NCBI GenBank assembly: GCA_050949745.1
Contig: JBMNGF010000015.1
Location: 1 to 64,000 of the forward strand
Length of the DNA stretch: 64,000 nucleotides
DNA from: Syntrophaceticus sp050949745
GTDB lineage: Bacteria > Bacillota > DSM-12270 > Thermacetogeniales > Thermacetogeniaceae
Reading direction: 5' to 3'
Shown one piece after another: positions 45,221 through 53,723 of this stretch. The position numbers and the translations under genes were made by a program. The notes under the pieces were generated by a model. The model had not been told where the DNA came from. It did no database searches and was given only the letters and a program-made list of their open reading frames with translations. Within the stretch, counting starts at the first letter, position 1, and the number at the start of each line of letters is the position of its first letter.

Positions 45221-45490
45221 ATGACAAAAACTATAGCTTATATGCCATTGAAACCATATGAGAAAAATGAACGGGAGGCATTAAAACAGATTATGAATAG
45301 CAATCTCAAATGTCCTGAATGTGGCTGTGAAAAGATTGGCAGGGGTAAACTGAGTGGCTATGCGGCTCTACATCCCGTAGAAAAATTTTTATCAATGGGC
45401 TCAGGGATTATCGCTTATGTCTGTGTGAATTGTGGTTATATTCTAAAAATGCAGGTCGAAAAGCCGCATATCTTCAAAAAGAAGAAATAA
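45221..45490 (+). CDS. Small zinc-ribbon protein
   Basis: 89 residues with two knuckles, CPECGCEK (about 33) and CVNCGY (about 69), and a basic end KKKK. The rest (GYAALHPVEKFLSMGSG) is not a family I can name. The RBS is weak; ATG 45242 is an alternative start. Zinc-ribbon proteins of this size often bind nucleic acid or proteins; no specific role can be given. Confidence 0.55.
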   Translation: MTKTIAYMPLKPYEKNEREALKQIMNSNLKCPECGCEKIGRGKLSGYAALHPVEKFLSMGSGIIAYVCVNCGYILKMQVEKPHIFKKKK

Positions 45491-45559
45491 TTATCTGCTT
45501 ACAAGGTACCGGGTACCCGAACTTCTGGGTGAGAAGATGCGACATCCCGCTTTTTTTAT

Positions 45560-45586
45560 GTGGCAAACGAAACGTCCCCATGCCAC
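45560..45586. repeat. REP-A palindrome with T-rich leader
   Basis: GTGGCAAACGAAACGTCCCC and ATGCCAC preceded by CATCCCGCTTTTTTTAT, the same leader as at 33.3, 50.3, 54.9, 55.1 and 56.8 kb. Confidence 0.8.
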
Positions 45587-45765
45587 CACCCTGGTCTAAA
45601 AAAGGTTTTTGCGGCGTCGATGTCGAAAATAATATAGTCGAACATAAATAATATAATGAAAAACACAGCAAACACAGCAGAATCCATTAAACAAATTCAA
45701 GATAGAGGCGCTCCGCTATTAAGAGGAAATCACCTTCAAGCGCCGCAAAAATAGGGTAGATAGAT

Positions 45766-46728
45766 ATGAGTATAGGAAGTTTTTTTAAATTAGTGGAGAT
45801 TCAAACCAAAATTGCGAGTATGACCCCGTTTCTTCTGGGCAGCATTTTTGCGGTTTATAGATATAACCAATTTAGTTTAAGCAACTTTATAATGATGTTC
45901 ATTTCATTGTTGAGTTTTGATATGGCGACTACGACAATCAACAATTATATTGATTATAAAAAAGCCAGCAAAACTCATGGTTATGGATATGAACAGCACA
46001 ACGCTATTGTCAGGGATAACCTAAAGGAATCTACAGTCATTACGGTCATCGTTGTTTTGTTAGCAATTGCTGTTTCATTTGGTATATTGCTTTACCTAAA
46101 TACATCCCTCTTAGTTCTTATTATAGGTGTTATTTCATTTGCAGTAGGCATCTTATATACATTCGGCCCTATTCCCATTTCTCGGATACCCTTGGGAGAA
46201 ATATTTTCTGGCCTTTTCATGGGGTTTGTAATTATATTCCTATCAGCATATATTCACATAGTTGACCTAAACTTGTTTGAGTTGAGCATTACCAATAGCA
46301 TTCTAATACTGAACATTAACCTATATGAGCTATTGGTATTATTCCTAATTGCTCTGCCTGCCACTCTTGGCATAGCCGTCATCATGCTTGCCAACAACAT
46401 ATGCGATATTGAAGACGATTTAGAGAACAAACGTTATACCTTGCCCATATATATAGGCAAGGCAAAGGCGTTAAAACTGTTTAAAGCCCTGTACTATATT
46501 GCCTTTGCAGATATAGTTGTGCTCCTACTGCTAGGCATACTGCCACTTATAACCATACCTGCCCTCTTGACTGTAATACCTGTAAAAAAGAACATTGACC
46601 TTTTTATGAAACTGCAGTCAAAAAAAGACACCTTTGTAGTTGCGATTAAAAACTTTGTTCTTATCAATGCATCATTGGTGATTCTACTACTAGGGTCAGG
46701 CTTGAGTAACTTACATTCTATCATCTAA
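45766..46728 (+). CDS. UbiA-family prenyltransferase, MenA-like
   Basis: 320 residues, eight or nine membrane helices. First Asp-rich motif NNYIDYKKASK (about 65), second NNICDIEDDLENKR (about 209), the two Mg-diphosphate sites of UbiA enzymes. Overall length and motif details fit 1,4-dihydroxy-2-naphthoate polyprenyltransferase (menaquinone synthesis) better than heme O or chlorophyll synthases, but no other men gene is nearby. Weak RBS GGGTAG. AT-rich relative to neighbours. Confidence 0.72.
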   Translation: MSIGSFFKLVEIQTKIASMTPFLLGSIFAVYRYNQFSLSNFIMMFISLLSFDMATTTINNYIDYKKASKTHGYGYEQHNAIVRDNLKESTVITVIVVLLAIAVSFGILLYLNTSLLVLIIGVISFAVGILYTFGPIPISRIPLGEIFSGLFMGFVIIFLSAYIHIVDLNLFELSITNSILILNINLYELLVLFLIALPATLGIAVIMLANNICDIEDDLENKRYTLPIYIGKAKALKLFKALYYIAFADIVVLLLLGILPLITIPALLTVIPVKKNIDLFMKLQSKKDTFVVAIKNFVLINASLVILLLGSGLSNLHSII

Positions 46729-47032
46729 TCACTTGCCAAGGTATAGGATTCCCTTTCCATCTATCACAAATCAAGATCTTAGATTTTACTGGTTGTAAAC
46801 TGTAACTTGAAAACCTGAAAATACTCGCCACCTGGTAATATGTCCGATGAACGGTTTTGAATAGTTAAGTGAGCAGATTAGATGTTATAGTCAGGTGACA
46901 GAGCAGTATAGATGTTAGACTCCCGCGAGAACGTAACAGGTGTTTATTAGGCGAGAGAGCAGTTCGTATGTTGGTATGAAACTGACTGCTCTATGCAGGT
47001 GATAAATCGGAAAAGCAAGGAGATTCAGTGGA
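46729..47032. other. Interval before GNAT gene with short direct repeats
   Basis: GAGCAG-x-x-TAGATGTTA occurs twice (about 46870 and 46901), with related GAGCAGTTCGTATGTT at about 46959. Meaning unknown. Ends with AAGGAG RBS. Confidence 0.4.
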
Positions 47033-47530
47033 TTGAATTATATAAAAGTTGTAAACACTAATGCAGTTGAAATAAAGGAATTGTCTGATTTGGCTGTAAA
47101 AATAGTTAAAGAACATTTTGATCCAATTATAGGAGCAGCGCAAAATGATTATATGATTAAGAGATTTCAATCAGTTTCTGCTATCACGGAGCAATTGGAG
47201 CATGGCTATCAATATTATTTTGTCTGTGATAGTGCTGGAAATAAAGTAGGCTTTCTTGCTTTTTATTTAAGAGAAAATGAGTTGTATTTAAGCAAATTTT
47301 ACCTGCAAAAAAATCAACGAGGAAAAGGCATTTCTAAAGATATGCTTAACTTCATTGTCAAAAAGGCAAAGGAAGCAGGATTTTCTTCGATTGTATTAAA
47401 TGTTAATAAAAATAATAGTGCCATTCTTGCATATGAGAAACTGGGATTTATTAAAATCAGAGAAGAAAAGAACGATATTGGCAATGGTTTCTTTATGGAT
47501 GATTATGTATATGAATACTTGATTGAGTAG
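47033..47530 (+). CDS. GNAT family N-acetyltransferase
   Basis: 165 residues from TTG 47033 (RBS AAGGAG). The acetyl-CoA loop YLQKNQRGKGISKDML (Q/R-x-x-G-x-G type, about 91-106) and the following VLNVNKNNSAILAYEKLGF strand-helix are clear GNAT marks. Substrate unknown. It lies 19 bases ahead of galE and may be co-transcribed. Confidence 0.82.
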   Translation: MNYIKVVNTNAVEIKELSDLAVKIVKEHFDPIIGAAQNDYMIKRFQSVSAITEQLEHGYQYYFVCDSAGNKVGFLAFYLRENELYLSKFYLQKNQRGKGISKDMLNFIVKKAKEAGFSSIVLNVNKNNSAILAYEKLGFIKIREEKNDIGNGFFMDDYVYEYLIE

Positions 47531-47549
47531 CCCAGGAGGTGTTCCAAAG

Positions 47550-48587
47550 ATGCAAATATTAGTCACAGGTGGTGCCGGATATATTGGTTCACACACCTGT
47601 GTTGCTTTGCTGGAAGCAGGGCATACAGTTACCGTTGTTGACAATCTTTGTAACAGTAAGATTCAGACTATAGATAGAATAAAACAAATAACGAAGAAGG
47701 ATCTTACCTTCTATCAGGAAGATGTTACAGATGAAGCAACAGTAGATAGTATTTTCTCTGAGCATTCCTTTGATGGAGTCATTCATTTTGCCGGTTTTAA
47801 AGCTGTGGGTGAGTCTGTTGAGCTCCCTTTAAAATATTATTACAACAACACTGTCAGCACCATGGTGCTGGCTAAATACTGCCTAAAATACGGAGTGAGG
47901 CAATTTGTTTTTAGTTCATCGGCTACAGTGTATGGGGAGAATGAAGTTCCCTTTGTGGAGACGATGAGGCTTCTTCCAACTACTAATCCTTATGGTGAAA
48001 CCAAAGTGATCAGCGAAAAGATATTGACCGATACTGCAAAAGCAAATCCAGATTTTGCGGTATCACTGCTCAGATATTTCAACCCAGTGGGAGCTCATGA
48101 GAGCGGATTAATTGGCGAAAATCCCCGCGGAATTCCCAATAATCTAATGCCTTTTATAACTCAGGTTGCCAAAGGGAAGCTTGAGAAGTTGCGAATTTTT
48201 GGGAATGACTATCCAACTGTAGATGGCACCGGGGTAAGGGACTATATTCATGTGATGGATCTTGCTGAGGGGCATGTTGCTGCTCTTGAGAAATTGACGG
48301 CAGGTGTGCATGTCTATAATCTGGGGACAGGCAGGGGGACTTCGGTGCTGGAATTAGTAGAAACATTCCAGAAAGTCAATGGTGTGAAAGTTCCTTATGA
48401 AATCGTAGGTAGGAGGCCTGGTGATATCGCCGAGTGTTATGCCGATGCTAGTAAGGCAAAGGAAGAACTCGGTTGGACAGCTAAGCGTGGCATCAGAGAG
48501 ATGTGCCGGGACGCTTGGAGGTGGCACTGGGACGTTTCGTTTGCCACATCCAGGTGTGGCGCGGGGACGTTTCGTTTGCCACATTAA
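47550..48587 (+). CDS. galE: UDP-glucose 4-epimerase with repeat-derived C-terminus
   Basis: 345 residues from ATG 47550 behind CCAGGAGGTG. Rossmann TGGAGYIGSHT at the N-terminus, catalytic SSSATVYG and the Tyr/Lys pair in NPYGETKVISEK (about 148), then VRDYIHVMDLAEGH. Interconverts UDP-glucose and UDP-galactose. Homology ends at about REMCRDAWRW; the last about 20 residues (DVSFATSRCGAGTFRLPH part) are translated from two REP-A copies, so the native stop was lost by repeat insertion. The fold should survive since the natural tail is only a few residues. Confidence 0.9.
   Translation: MQILVTGGAGYIGSHTCVALLEAGHTVTVVDNLCNSKIQTIDRIKQITKKDLTFYQEDVTDEATVDSIFSEHSFDGVIHFAGFKAVGESVELPLKYYYNNTVSTMVLAKYCLKYGVRQFVFSSSATVYGENEVPFVETMRLLPTTNPYGETKVISEKILTDTAKANPDFAVSLLRYFNPVGAHESGLIGENPRGIPNNLMPFITQVAKGKLEKLRIFGNDYPTVDGTGVRDYIHVMDLAEGHVAALEKLTAGVHVYNLGTGRGTSVLELVETFQKVNGVKVPYEIVGRRPGDIAECYADASKAKEELGWTAKRGIREMCRDAWRWHWDVSFATSRCGAGTFRLPH
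48521..48582. repeat. Two REP-A palindromes inside the galE 3' end
   Basis: Copies at 48521-48547 and 48556-48582, both with GGGACGTTTCGTTTGCCAC; they provide the galE C-terminal codons. Confidence 0.85.
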
Positions 48588-48592
48588 TGCCA

Positions 48593-49930
48593 CTAGATAT
48601 CTAACAACCAAGCAGCCACTGAAAAATAAACCAATAAACATAAGACATCTATTATCGTGGTAATAAAGGGTCCTGCCATTACAGCCGGGTCCAGGCTCGC
48701 CTTTTTGGCGATTATAGGCAATATGCCACCTACTACTTTTGATAGTATTACCACTACCAATAAGGTCATGGATACAGTCAAAGCCACCGATAAGCCGACA
48801 CCACTAAAGAAATAAATTCTGACGAAGTTCACAGCCGTAAGACTGATACCGACCAGTAAGCTGATCCTGAACTCCTTCCACATGACTTTTGCAGCATCTT
48901 TTAAATCTATTTCCCCCAGGGCAAGGCCACGGATAACCAATGTGGATGATTGGCTGCCTGAGTTTCCCCCAGTGTTCATCAGCATAGGTATAAAGGCGGT
49001 TAATACAACAACTGTTTCAAGAAAGCCCTCGAATCTTCGTATTATTCCTTCTGTAAAGGTGGCAGACAGCATTAAAAATATCAGCCAAGGAACCCTATGT
49101 TTCGCAAGTGTTAAAACATCTGAATCCAGGTATTTTTCCTCTGTGGGGGCCATTGCCGCCATCTTTTGGAAGTCTTCTGTTGCTTCCTGATCTATTACTT
49201 CGATAATGTCATCAAAAGTTATGATCCCTGTCAGTCTATCTTCTTTGTCTACTACCGGCAGAGCTAAAAATCCATACCTTTTAAATACCGCAGCCACTGC
49301 TTCCTGATCATCATGAGTGTGAACATAGATCACATCTTGGTCCATTATGTTTTCGACAAAATTGTTTTCATCGCTTGTTACTAGTTTTCTTAAAGATACT
49401 ATACCTTCCAGTTTCCTGTTCTTATCTGTTACATAGCAGGTATATACCGTTTCTTTTTCAAGACCGATTTTCCTAATATAGCTTAAGGCATCCATTACGG
49501 TCATTGACTTTTTCAGATCCACATATTCTATTGTCATTATGCTGCCTGCAGAATCCGGCGGGTATCTCAAAAATTCGTTGATTAAGCCCCTTTGCTCTTC
49601 CCTGGTATGCAGTAAAATTTTCTTCACTATGTTTGCAGGCATTTCTTCGATCAAATCGATCATATCATCAAAGAACAATTCATCAACAATTTCTTTTAAT
49701 TCCTCATTTGTTGCTAATCCGACAAAGTTCTTTTGTTTCTCTACAGAAAAGTGTGCAAACACATTTACAGCTAGATCCTTGGGCAGCATTCTAAAGATCA
49801 GCAGTGTGGTATGAATATCTAAAGGTTCCAAAAGCTCAGCGATGTCGACTTCGTTTGTTTTTTCCAGTTCTTCTTTCAAGAAAAGATATCTCTTTTCTAC
49901 GGTTAACCTTTCTAGTTCCTGTTGGTCCAT
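48593..49930 (-). CDS. mgtE: MgtE family magnesium transporter
   Basis: About 445 residues from ATG 49930 (GTGAGGATC upstream; GTG 49942 is the alternative). N-terminal superhelical domain to about 130 (LLEPLDIHTTLLIFRMLPKDLA), two CBS domains (about 135-255), then five membrane helices with the pore region PMLMNTGGNSGSQSS (about 335) and a later DPAVMAGPFITTIIDVL. Full length and intact. I saw no M-box riboswitch in the leader, which instead contains a REP-A palindrome at 50035. Confidence 0.92.
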   Translation of the reverse strand: MDQQELERLTVEKRYLFLKEELEKTNEVDIAELLEPLDIHTTLLIFRMLPKDLAVNVFAHFSVEKQKNFVGLATNEELKEIVDELFFDDMIDLIEEMPANIVKKILLHTREEQRGLINEFLRYPPDSAGSIMTIEYVDLKKSMTVMDALSYIRKIGLEKETVYTCYVTDKNRKLEGIVSLRKLVTSDENNFVENIMDQDVIYVHTHDDQEAVAAVFKRYGFLALPVVDKEDRLTGIITFDDIIEVIDQEATEDFQKMAAMAPTEEKYLDSDVLTLAKHRVPWLIFLMLSATFTEGIIRRFEGFLETVVVLTAFIPMLMNTGGNSGSQSSTLVIRGLALGEIDLKDAAKVMWKEFRISLLVGISLTAVNFVRIYFFSGVGLSVALTVSMTLLVVVILSKVVGGILPIIAKKASLDPAVMAGPFITTIIDVLCLLVYFSVAAWLLDI

Positions 49931-50034
49931 ATTGATCCTCACCCCAGATGACTCATTAGTAAAGCCAGTGTTTATTCTGTCTTACAACTGTAGGTTATTA
50001 TACTATTACCAAGGTTGCAAGGTGGTACAGGAAG

Positions 50035-50061
50035 GTGGTACAGGGACGTTTCGTTTGCCAC
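50035..50061. repeat. REP-A palindrome
   Basis: GTGGTACAGGGACGTTTCG and TTTGCCAC, with a preceding half copy. Placed in the mgtE leader. Confidence 0.75.
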
Positions 50062-50257
50062 CCGACCAGTCACTGACCAATTACTGGGGCGGTTCCGCCG
50101 CCCGATTACCGGAACGGAACAACGGGTGATCGCCGTCCCCGTTTCTCTGCTCTGCTAGGTTCCGCCCGGTTTTCGATCACCAGAGCCGTCTTGCCGGCCT
50201 GTCGTTTCCCGGAAGTGAAATCCGACCTCTGACCTCTGGTTTCCGACATCTATTTCC

Positions 50258-50395
50258 GCCAGGCTTGTGCTTTATTGCTTTTTACCCTCACAATTGCGGG
50301 CACATCAGGGGCAATCAGGGTGACGGACCACGCCCATGATACATGCGATATCCCGTTTTTTCATTTATGTGGCAAACGAAACGTCCCCTTGCCAC
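50258..50395 (+). repeat. Family F repeat including REP-A, copy 2
   Basis: Matches 33253-33390 block by block (GCCAGGCTTG, CTCACAATTGCGGG, GGGCAATCAGGGTGACGG, poly-T, REP-A at 50369-50395). The stretch 50062-50257 between repeats contains only GC-rich palindromic fragments and no gene. Confidence 0.75.
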
Positions 50396-50403
50396 CCCCT
50401 GAC

Positions 50404-50829
50404 TCATTTGGCACGTAGTATAGTTTGTGCAATGCCTATAAAGTATTCTGATTCCCGGCGAATATGATTGATAACCACTTGCGCCGTTGGGTTGCTGCGT
50501 ACTGCACCACTTTCTGCAAGCATGCGGTTTAAGAAGTTGATAAATTGTTGGCTTTCTCGTATAGCGAATTCAATTAATTGGAGTATTTCTTGCTCAAGAC
50601 TGGGGGAAATATGGCCTTTAGATCTGATTACTGTTTCTATATATCTGACAACTCTACCTTTAGTTTTTTCAAAACGGCGCTTAAATTGTTCCAGTTCACG
50701 TACAAATTGTGGCTCTAAATTCGGAACTATTTCTTGTATTACTACCGTATGCTCTGCTTCCTGCTGCTTCCAAAATTCCGCTTCATCCAGAACCCGGTGC
50801 ACCGTTTTCTCACCATAATAAAACTGCAT
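50404..50829 (-). CDS. DUF2935 family helical protein
   Basis: 141 residues, GGAGGGA RBS. All-helical: DEAEFWKQQEAEHTVVIQEI near the start with the E-x-x-FW-x-x-x-x-x-EH pattern of DUF2935, a ferritin/hemerythrin-like four-helix family of unknown role. Members often have two repeats (about 260 residues); this is a single one. Common in spore-formers. Confidence 0.65.
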   Translation of the reverse strand: MQFYYGEKTVHRVLDEAEFWKQQEAEHTVVIQEIVPNLEPQFVRELEQFKRRFEKTKGRVVRYIETVIRSKGHISPSLEQEILQLIEFAIRESQQFINFLNRMLAESGAVRSNPTAQVVINHIRRESEYFIGIAQTILRAK

Positions 50830-50907
50830 AAAAATCCCTCCAATAGCAAAATATCTTCTATCTCCTAATATCAGCAGTATATTCTATGAAGGCTAGAAAT
50901 GTTCGGG

Positions 50908-50990
50908 GTGGCGCGGGGACGTTTCGTCTGCCACATCCACGCCAGCCGCGGCCCAGGTGGGGCGTGGCGCGGGGACGTTTCGTTTGCCAC
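50908..50990. repeat. Two REP-A palindromes
   Basis: Copies at 50908-50934 and 50964-50990, both with GTGGCGCGGGGACGTTTCG. The following 50991-51340 interval has no recognisable gene; AGAAGGGAT at its end is the next RBS. Confidence 0.85.
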
Positions 50991-51340
50991 GTTAACATAA
51001 CACAGTTTTCGAGGCCAGTCTTTCTTATTGCTTTTACATCAAGGGATTCTTAACAGATGCAGGAAAATGCAGAAATAAAATTGGGGGATATAACCAGTTC
51101 CTGCGCATCCCCGATAATAATCAGCATTAATACCTAAGGCAATTTTAGGGTAGAAACAACCTTTATTGCTGTAAAATGAAGCCTGGCTTGAAATGTATTC
51201 ATTATGCTTACGACTCGTTCTTAAGGTGAGCTACCCCACAGGCCGGAAGGGCTTGAAATGCATTTATTATGATCATACTGGAAACACTACTAACAAAATT
51301 CGGAATGAACAACCTCTGCAACAGAAGGGATGTTGGTATA

Positions 51341-51781
51341 GTGAGTGAGGCAAACAATGATCAGGTTGAGGCTTTGAACAAGGTGCTCAAAGGTGAGCAC
51401 ATGGCGATCGATGTCTACAGTATATTCTTAGATAAAATCGATGACACAAATCTCAAGGAATCGCTGCAAAGCTACAAAAGGGACCACGAGGAACACGCTG
51501 CACTTCTTAGTAAAATGATCAGAGAGTTGGGAGGGGAACCAAAGGAAGACACAGGTGTAGGAGGGGCGATGTCTCAGTCGATGAGTGCTGCCCAAACAAT
51601 GATCGTGGCTGACAAAAAGGATATCATTAAAGAGCTCTACAACGGTGAGGACAAGGGGATTGCTGCTACAGAGAATGTGATCAGAGATGAGCTTGATGAT
51701 GAAAATAAAAAATTGGTAAGTGAGATCATCTCCACTGACCACGAACACCTCAAGGGTCTGCAGTCGCTTTTGGAGAGGTGA
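51341..51781 (+). CDS. DUF2383-like ferritin-fold protein
   Basis: 146 residues from GTG 51341 behind AGAAGGGAT; the open frame extends upstream to 51269 without an RBS. Four-helix pattern: VEALNKVLKGEHMAIDVYSIF, YKRDHEEHAALLSKMI, then GEDKGIAATENVIRD and STDHEHLKGLQSLL. Glu/His residues spaced as in ferritin-like metal sites (GEH, DHEEH, DHEH). Resembles PA2169/DUF2383 proteins; function unknown, stress-related in some bacteria. Two bases after its stop the REP-A cluster begins. Confidence 0.65.
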   Translation: MSEANNDQVEALNKVLKGEHMAIDVYSIFLDKIDDTNLKESLQSYKRDHEEHAALLSKMIRELGGEPKEDTGVGGAMSQSMSAAQTMIVADKKDIIKELYNGEDKGIAATENVIRDELDDENKKLVSEIISTDHEHLKGLQSLLER

Positions 51782-51782
51782 G

Positions 51783-51914
51783 GTGGCACGGGGACGTTTC
51801 GCTTGCCACTTCCACAACCCATACCAGCCAGTGCCGGATTGCTTGACGTTTCGTTTGCCACATTCACAACCCACGCCAGTCAGGGCCGAACTGCTTGACG
51901 TTTCGTCTGCCACA
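51783..51914. repeat. Three REP-A palindromes downstream of the RAYT gene
   Basis: One full copy (51783-51809) and two shorter ones (51841-51861, 51893-51914) with CTTGACGTTTCG and TGCCAC, spaced about 50 bases apart with similar spacers (TCACAACCCACGCCAG type). Confidence 0.8.
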
Positions 51915-51934
51915 CCACCATACAACATTCCTAT

Positions 51935-52681
51935 TTATCTAATTCGCTCTATTATTCCTCTTCCGATACCTAATACCCTACTGAGCTGACGATTACTTGC
52001 CCCTGTTGTCTGTTTAATCATTTTTATCACTTTATTTCTCTTCTCTATGGGCAACCCAGCGATCACTTCCGGTTCATGATAATTTTTTAATATTTCCTGC
52101 CTCAATTTTTCATCTGTATATTTCATTTTTACTTCGTATTCAAGGCACTGGTCGTCATTAGGCATTTTTAAAAAATCCAAGAATTCGTCTTTGTTTGCAT
52201 AGAGTTCTCTTACCTTATCTACACAAATGAACGCTTGTTTACCCCCTGCATAGTGCCTGAAACTACTCCATTTATAAGTAGATATATCCTTTACTAATCC
52301 TGCTTTCAGTGGATTTTGGTGAATATAACGCAATACTGTTAAAAAAGCCCTATCGTTTTCAATGACTTCACTCTTATACCTGTTTTGAAATAGATGACCG
52401 GTCCGACAGTATTTATTATTATGCCACTGTACATAACCCACCGTTATTCTCTTCATTGATTCTCCGATTGGTTCGGATCCTTCCTTTATTAATAAATGAA
52501 CATGGTTGTCCATCAAGCAATATCCATAAATAGTGTAAGCGCTTTTCTCTTTGGTTTTTGCTAGATAGGATAAAAATGTTTCCCGATCTTGATCATCAAG
52601 AAATATATTTCTTCTATCGATACCTCTCAACATGACATGATAGATACCTGTACTGCTTTGCCTCCTCTTTTGTCTTGGCAT
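51935..52681 (-). CDS. RAYT: REP-associated tyrosine transposase (Y1/IS200-like)
   Basis: 248 residues from the ATG at 52681 (MPRQKRRQSSTGIYHVMLRG). Y1 nuclease marks: HVMLRGIDRRNIFLDDQD, the HUH motif MDNHVHLLI (about 57-65) and the Tyr in a helix before QNPLKAGLV, then WSSFRHYAG. A C-terminal helical/HTH-like tail (TGASNRQLSRVLGIGRGIIERI) resembles DnaA-type DNA binding found in many RAYTs. Such single-copy enzymes cut REP hairpins and disperse them. Three REP-A copies on each side support that role. Upstream frame extension is only repeat sequence. Confidence 0.88.
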   Translation of the reverse strand: MPRQKRRQSSTGIYHVMLRGIDRRNIFLDDQDRETFLSYLAKTKEKSAYTIYGYCLMDNHVHLLIKEGSEPIGESMKRITVGYVQWHNNKYCRTGHLFQNRYKSEVIENDRAFLTVLRYIHQNPLKAGLVKDISTYKWSSFRHYAGGKQAFICVDKVRELYANKDEFLDFLKMPNDDQCLEYEVKMKYTDEKLRQEILKNYHEPEVIAGLPIEKRNKVIKMIKQTTGASNRQLSRVLGIGRGIIERIR

Positions 52682-52722
52682 AAAATAGCACCCCAGTAGT
52701 ATTTTACCGAAATTATATTTAT

Positions 52723-52840
52723 GTGGCAAGGGAAACGTCCCGGTGCCACCTATGTGGCAAGGGAAACGTCCCACTGCCACGCCCATGCCACCACCCTTGC
52801 CATTATTGTATATGTGGCAAACGAAACGTCCCACTGCCAC
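52723..52840. repeat. Three REP-A palindromes upstream of the RAYT gene
   Basis: Copies at 52723-52749, 52754-52780 and 52814-52840, in the GTGGCAAGGGAAACGTCCC and GTGGCAAACGAAACGTCCC variants. Opposite orientation to the group at 51783. Confidence 0.85.
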
Positions 52841-52865
52841 CTCTTGTGTTTTTTTGTCTTCAGAT

Positions 52866-53456
52866 ATGAGTGGTACCTTTTCTACAGGGCAATTAGTGAA
52901 AAAAATGGTTTTGAAGAAATATGAAGATGCCAAGATAGAGATCATTGATTCCAGGTCCAACTGTATGCAGCTGGGCTTTGCCGTCATTCAGGCAGCAAGA
53001 GCGGCAAAAGCAGGTAAGAAATTAGAACAGGTTAAAGAAGCAGCGTTGGAAAACATTAAAAAAAGCCGTTTCTTATTTATACCTGAGACTCTTGAATATT
53101 TAAAAAAAGGTGGGCGTATTGGGGGAGCCAGTGCATTAATAGGTAGTATTTTTTAGATCATTCCAATTTTGACAGTGGAAAATGGCAAAACATCGGTTTT
53201 AGCGAAAGTCAGAACGAATAAAAAGGCTGTGCTGGCGATGGTCGATAGAATGATGAAGGATGTAAGCCAGTATGGTTTAGGTGAGATTGTCATTCATCAC
53301 ATTAATTGTCTCCAGAAGGCGAAAGAATTAGCAGTTTTAATAAAGGAAAAGCTGAAAACAGATGTTGATATTTTAGATATTGGGCCGGTTATCGGACTGC
53401 ATGTAGGCCCAGGCGCACTCGGAATTGCTTATTATACAGAAAACAATATGAGGTAG
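52866..53456 (+). pseudogene. DegV family fatty-acid-binding protein, truncated and interrupted
   Basis: The frame begins MSGTFSTGQLV, equal to the fatty-acid-binding S-x-L-S-G-T region normally about 90 residues into a DegV protein. It goes on through EIIDSRSNCMQLGFAV and FLFIPETLEYLKKGGRIGGA to an in-frame TAG (53154-53156), then without frame change IIPILTVENGK to VGPGALGIAYY, the family end. So the N-terminal domain is lost at the REP-A cluster and one nonsense codon splits the rest. Normal DegV is about 280 residues. Confidence 0.8.
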
Positions 53457-53723
53457 ATATCTCCGAGCATCTGGCATCTCTCCCAGAATATTGCCGATCG
53501 ATCCGATACTGTTCATAATGTGATGATGCGTTTCGTTTGTTCAATGTAAACAATGACAATGGCTTGGCCCGTTATCTTCAATAGGCTCCGGAGCAATAAT
53601 TTTACCGGCCTTTATGAACTTACCATAGCCTAAAGGAACTATTACATATTCTCTAATTCTCAACAGAACCATACCCTTGGTTCTTTTTTTAATCGTTTTC
53701 TATAAGGGGATGCTTGATGCTAT

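Noticed and set aside
49943..50130. Possible M-box riboswitch upstream of mgtE
   Set aside because: The interval is short and filled with a REP-A palindrome; no conserved M-box elements seen.
51783..52840. REP-A series as a CRISPR array
   Set aside because: Copies are palindromic, irregularly spaced, inverted on the two sides of the RAYT gene and dispersed genome-like through 30 kb; no cas genes.
53154..53156. In-frame TAG of the DegV relic as pyrrolysine or another recoding event
   Set aside because: The gene already lacks its N-terminal domain and the codon is not at a functional residue, so ordinary decay is simpler.
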